From contig CM043960.1 in the NCBI GenBank assembly GCA_014529385.2, positions 70,311,410 to 70,375,409 of the forward strand: DNA of 64,000 nt. Direction: 5' to 3'. Under the pieces are notes generated by a model. That model made no database searches. It was not told the origin of the DNA and was given only the letters and a program-made list of their open reading frames with translations. This stretch comes from Adiantum capillus-veneris. Its lineage: Eukaryota > Streptophyta > Polypodiopsida > Polypodiales > Pteridaceae. Both the position numbers and the translations under genes were made by a program. Of this stretch, positions 59,896-64,000 are shown in pieces (positions within the stretch are counted from its first letter, which is position 1; the number at the start of each line of letters is the position of its first letter).

Positions 59896-61080
59896 GTACA
59901 TCTCCAAATCCTTGATAGGATCAGCATGCTACAGCCAACCAAATACACATAAGGGTTGCAAAAATACATTCATGTACATAATCAATCTTTGGAACTTACA
60001 ACCAATCTGGAGATATTGTGTGTCTCCATTGTTACTCCTCCAAGAATTGCCAACATTGATTCTTTTGCTTTGAGCTACACAACAAGGGTGGTCCTTGTGA
60101 TAGAATCTTCCTCCACAAAACCTATTAACTTCAAATTTTTTACATTAATTTTCTCATGCAATAGTGCAAGCGCTTTAGCAAATTTCTCATCACTCAATTT
60201 ATTATACTTTCTTAGCCTTCAATTTGTTTTGGTAGCTTGAAAGTTCACAAGTTTGGCACTCTCACTCTTAACTCTACATCTTCAACGAGAGCTTTCAGCT
60301 TCCACGATGTGGGCATGTAATTTGTATGATGCTACTAATTTGATAAGTCATGTCTTGCTAGAGGTGCTCTTAGGATAGTGTCACTTCAATGCCTTAACAT
60401 TCTCCAAAGTAGACTCACCCATGCCATTGTTTAACTCCCAACATATGTAGTGGGTATTGAAGTGGCTAGATAGATCATTTTTGTGTTCTTCATCCACACT
60501 CCAAGCAAACACTACTACCTTGCGATATTTTGAAATGTGTGGATTGAGTTGCAAGATGTATTCTCTTGCAAAGGACACTTTTACCTCCATATATTTTAGG
60601 CGGCTTTTGGTAGACCTCTTTGTAAAAGGCTAGGAGGTCCTCAAAGTGCTCTGGCCAAATACTGCTACATTTAATTCTGTAAGAACATGCATCCCTTGTC
60701 TATCTGAATATTGATAGCCAATATCCCTTGGAGACATTAGAATCTTTCAATAGCCTTGTTTGGGTCCTTTCCTTTCATTGTAATGCCATATTACATATGT
60801 AAATCTTCCTTTGTATAGCAAAATACTGATTAAAGGAGGTAATGCACCTTGGGCAACCTCCATCTAGCTACTACAAAATATTAGAGAATAAGAATTAAGG
60901 AATCGGCTCAAAATGCATAGAAGATGGCTAGAGAGAGATACATACTTGACACATTCTCCTCCCTCTTCTACATCCACAACACTGAGTCTGTGTCACTGTC
61001 GACGTTGAGTGTTGTAAATGCCTGGCTCCGCTTGGCTAGCTTAGGCTAGTTGGGTGGAGGGCGGAGAATTTCTCTTCTCT
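59896..61080. other. Region without recognised gene
   Basis: A minus-strand frame at 60590-60381 (ATG start, VSFAREYILQLNPHISKYRK, VVVFAWSVDEEHKND) looks protein-like but matches no family I know and has no mapped neighbours. The rest is noncoding. Confidence 0.35.
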
Positions 61081-61083
61081 CAT

Positions 61084-61740
61084 CTTCCTACTTAGAATGG
61101 CTGCTTGATCCTATGGTATCTATAATTTGATAGACCATAGGACCAAAACCTAGCATTTTCATGACGTCTTCTATGTATGACCAAAAGATTTGGTCATATG
61201 CTTTGTCTATGTCAAGCTACAAGAAGATACATTCTTGGGTAATGAAGTTTGTGCACTCAATGCGGATCATTGATATTGAAATGTAAATATATATTAACCT
61301 TCCCTTGATAAAGCCGTGTTGGTGGGGGTGGGGTGATAACTATATGCAAAAGTGGGGCCATGCAATGGCTCTAGCACAATGATTTATTTGCTATTATCAT
61401 CATAATGATGTGACTCCAATGTTTCAAATGAGAGTAGAAAACCAGCTTAGGGATAAGTTTGATGGGACATCTTTTCATGATAATATCATGCCTCCCCCCC
61501 CCCCCCCCTCCCCCGGTCTAGAAGGCCTTTATTTGCTAGCCATGTGATAGGGGTCCCTTAGATCCTCCCAAAATGCCTTGAGGAACTCCGTTGTCATCTT
61601 GTCCCATCCAAGAGGATTTTCCTTGCCAAGAGTGTGATGGAATTGGTATTTTGGATAGATCGTTATGGATTAAGGCGTCCCGGCCAATGTAGTGCTGGGC
61701 TACAGGCAACAGGGAAGTTTTCATTACAATTTGAATTTCC
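61084..61740 (-). pseudogene. LINE (L1-type) reverse transcriptase remnant
   Basis: On the minus strand, NPLGWDKMTTEFLKAFWEDL (about 61615-61555) resembles the L1 'PGPDG..EFYK.FW' box. QHGFIKGR (about 61310) matches 'QxGFxxGR'. ECIFL*LDIDKAYDQIFWSY with MKMLGFGP (61245-61150) is RT motif A. There are stops and frame changes between the blocks. Confidence 0.75.
61490..61515. repeat. C-homopolymer-rich run
   Basis: C runs broken by T within the LINE remnant. Confidence 0.8.
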
Positions 61741-61774
61741 TAGCCTAGTTATAAATTTAATGTGCTAATCTGTA

Positions 61775-61850
61775 TACGAATGGAGACGATCGGACTTGAA
61801 CCAATAACTTCATGCTTGCAAAACATGCGTTCTACCGATTAAATTGCAAT
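61775..61850 (-). tRNA. tRNA-Ala(UGC)-like remnant, organelle type
   Basis: On the minus strand: D-arm-like AATCGGTAGAACG, anticodon arm CATGT-TTTGCAA-GCATG (anticodon TGC), T-arm ATTGG-TTCAAGT-CCGAT and acceptor 3' strand CGTCTCC. The matching 5' acceptor strand (GGAGACG) is missing, replaced by AACATTGCA. It is probably a decayed mitochondrial- or plastid-derived copy, not functional. Confidence 0.5.
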
Positions 61851-62133
61851 GTTTAATGAGCATTGCAATGTTAAGTCGATTTGTGGAGCTATGATCATTA
61901 TCTGGTGTTGTGCTAGCAAATCAGTGAAATGGTACATGCAAGACAATAAGGCAATAGCAATTGATTAGAATGAAGCTACCACCATTGGATTTCGTGGCAA
62001 CCCCTAGTATTTTATGGTTTATTCATAAGTTGAAATGTGAATAGTTTATTATTGAATTGAGCTATTTATGGGTAGTGACTAATTCTATGGCCAAGAGTGA
62101 ACTGATGTAACCAATTTTGAGCATCATCTTTAT

Positions 62134-63519
62134 CTATAAATTAAATACGGGCAGGCACTTCCCTTTGCTTAATGTCTCATATACAGTGCAATGCAGGCCG
62201 TTAGCACCCTGCAAAGAGATGGCTGCATCTAAAGTAGTTTGAATTGCTCTTATGTCTGCATTTAGAAGTTTGTCAGCCTGGGGCAAAAAGTTGGCAAATG
62301 GGTTAGGTTGCCCAGAGCTAGGTGCCCCTATACTAGGAGTAGGAGTCGGTGGGACTGCCAACACAACCAGAGCGTTTGTTTGGGTGCCTGCAACACTAAC
62401 AATAGGTGGTGTAAAGGTAGAGGTGGCTACAAAAGTGGTCACGCTCACAATTGTTGGAGTTGTGGCCCTGATGTCAAAGACATTAACCTGTGATTTTGAG
62501 AATGGTAGTGTTGCCAGCTCTTTGATCGAGTCATGTTGTACCTTAGCCCTCTTGTGTAAAGTACCTTTTCCTTTGGGTGCTCTGGATGGACCTGACTACT
62601 CTTTGGCATCATCTTGCAGATTAGAGACAACAATGGCATCTGCTTTTGGTTGCATAGTTTGCACTACCACCAATACATAATGGGGGCTACATGGTAATTA
62701 AACCTCTAAGCCTTCCCCTTTCTTTGGGTTTGAAATCTCTTTGCCCTATCCTGTACTGCCTTGAAGAGTAGATGGTGAACCGGATAGGAAAGACAGTGGC
62801 AAAGACAAAAAAAATGCATCACGAACAACTAGAGAAGAAGGAACCACTTCTTTGTCCGGTGCGCACAGTAAAAAGTAATATTGTAAAGTGGAGTACATTT
62901 TATGATTCCTGTTATTACGTATGTGAGTGTAACGACTGCTCTTGGCATGCATTAGTAGTGTCTCCAAAGGAGAGATTGGAGGCGTTTTTAGTGTTGGACA
63001 AAGGTACAGGCACATTCAGTATCCCCATCGCACGCCCAACATCCTCCACTGTAAGAGTAACTCCATTTAGTTTCAAAAAAGTGAGTAAAAGAACACTCAA
63101 TTTAGCATTGGAAATGGTCCAAGATAGGTCCACCTGAGCAAGATTGTGGAAACCAAGGTGTAGTAATTGTTGTTAAGAAAAAACATCCTTGAGTACTTGG
63201 TTGTTGGAGGCCTGTAAGTGTTATATCATAAGTAGGAGTGCCTTGGAGATGGCACCAGAAGGGCGGGCACGTGGAGAGTGGTCACCTTGCCATGAGTAAA
63301 TAAGTGGGGTGAATCTTCCTTGAAATATTCCTCGAACAGTTGCTCTAAACTCGGGGCATAGTTCAATTTTCTTAAACTGCTATCCCCAGAGGAGGCGAAG
63401 GCCTCCTGCTCAGATTGGAGGTGTTGTTCTTGATTTCTAGTGCAAACCATTTTTGGAGATACTGATGATAGGTTACTCGAGAATTTAGAACTCAAGTCTG
63501 CAATTGACGAGTTCTCCAA
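62134..63519 (-). pseudogene. Possible gag-like coding remnants of a minus-strand LTR element
   Basis: Minus-strand frames: 63519-63226 (acidic, LEQLFEEYFKEDSPHLF), 63133-62915 (WTISNAKLSVLLLTFLKLNG, VGRAMGILNVPVP) and 62448-62134 (Pro/Thr-rich, LLNADIRAIQTTLDAAIS). They lie downstream of a minus-strand primer-binding site (63776-63763). No knuckle, protease or RT motif was seen, so the assignment rests on position. Confidence 0.3.
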
Positions 63520-63600
63520 AAACCTTTGCTACTCAAATCCACACCCATATACATATACAAGTGTATTCTGCAATTGAGTAGAGCTCTCAAAGCATGCACT

Positions 63601-63952
63601 CTTGTGAGGGCCATACCCAGACTCGACCCTACTCACCTCCCTCAGTCCTCCAGACCGTTCCAAGGAATGACGTAGATCTATCTGTAGGTATCCCTCCCAC
63701 TTGGGACCGACATTCAGAAAGGACTCCGACCTATCTCGAATTCCAACCCAAGGGGGTACAATCTGCTCTGATACCACTTGTAAGGGCCATACCCAGACTC
63801 AACCCTACTCACCTCCCTCAGTCCTCAGACCGTTCCAGGGAATGACGTAGATCTATCTGCAGGTATCCCTCCCACTTGGGACCGACATTCAGATAGGACT
63901 CCGGCCTATCTCGAATGCCAACCCAAGGGGGTACAACCCTTCATTCAATGAT
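63601..63952. repeat. 176-bp tandem duplication spanning LTR end and PBS
   Basis: CTTGTGAGGGCCATACCCAG (63601) repeats as CTTGTAAGGGCCATACCCAG (63777), continuing to CCAACCCAAGGGGGTACAA in both. Identity is about 95% by eye. Confidence 0.92.
63763..63776 (-). promoter_or_regulatory. Primer-binding site, minus strand (tRNA-iMet type)
   Basis: The reverse complement reads TGGTATCAGAGCAG, a perfect iMet-type PBS, directly after an LTR-like CTTACAAG end at 63777. The LTR would extend past the right edge of the window. Confidence 0.75.
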
Positions 63953-64000
63953 TCTATCTGCTTCTCATAATCAATCTATCCTTGATAGCTTTCCGCACCC

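Overview
The window is nuclear DNA of a large-genome land plant. Short GT-AG introns (72-96 bp), dense nested LTR retrotransposons, many (GA)n/(CT)n microsatellites, AT-rich spacers and plant-type gene families all point that way. A fern or other seed-free vascular plant is my best guess, but this is inference and no sequence here proves it. No intact housekeeping gene was recognised. Almost everything is mobile DNA or low-copy genes in decay.

Layout. 1-5450: a spliced gene of unrecognised family cut by the window edge; a histone H3 variant with a long acidic tail and a TAA inside the histone fold; a (GA)n tract; an almost perfect 106-bp-arm hairpin; two unrecognised multi-exon minus-strand genes. 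5450-15100: LTR/leader-like DNA, a 63-bp tandem array, an AT-rich ~152-bp satellite behind a minus-strand TATA box, and a second, degenerate minus-strand copy of the transposase described below. 15100-43050: nested LTR elements. These are a rearranged copia element, a gag-only copia element nested in a Ty3/gypsy-type gag-protease region, two solo LTRs of one family that each split a gag frame and keep perfect 5-bp target-site duplications (TSDs), a gypsy gag-protease-RT with a mutated RT active site, and a minus-strand gypsy gag carrying a 761-bp internally deleted copia element. Two gag leaders carry tandem palindromes whose arms differ while the core stays the same.

43050-57900 is the most interesting part. 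A 14-bp-TIR element (8-bp TSD ACTAAACC) is interrupted by an 11,440-bp DNA transposon at 44448-55887. That transposon has GGGTGAAA/TTTCACCC ends and a TTAT TSD, and a complete empty copy of the host element lies at 57227-57893. The transposon carries a transposase with a D...SxG...GHGKG..D pattern on the plus strand. On the minus strand it carries a coiled-coil/RING-like gene followed by a plant FCP1/NLI-interacting-factor-type phosphatase-like gene with an 80-residue acidic repeat. The transposase and the coiled-coil/RING-like gene each contain a ~1-kb intron filled with the same GTGCTATATAGCAC-type palindromic repeat. Most stops in these genes could come from single C-to-T changes, so this copy looks non-autonomous.

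57900-64000: low-complexity spacer, a LINE reverse-transcriptase remnant, an organelle-like tRNA-Ala(UGC) remnant, and a minus-strand LTR/PBS region at the right edge. All family assignments come from reading motifs by eye; no database search was possible.
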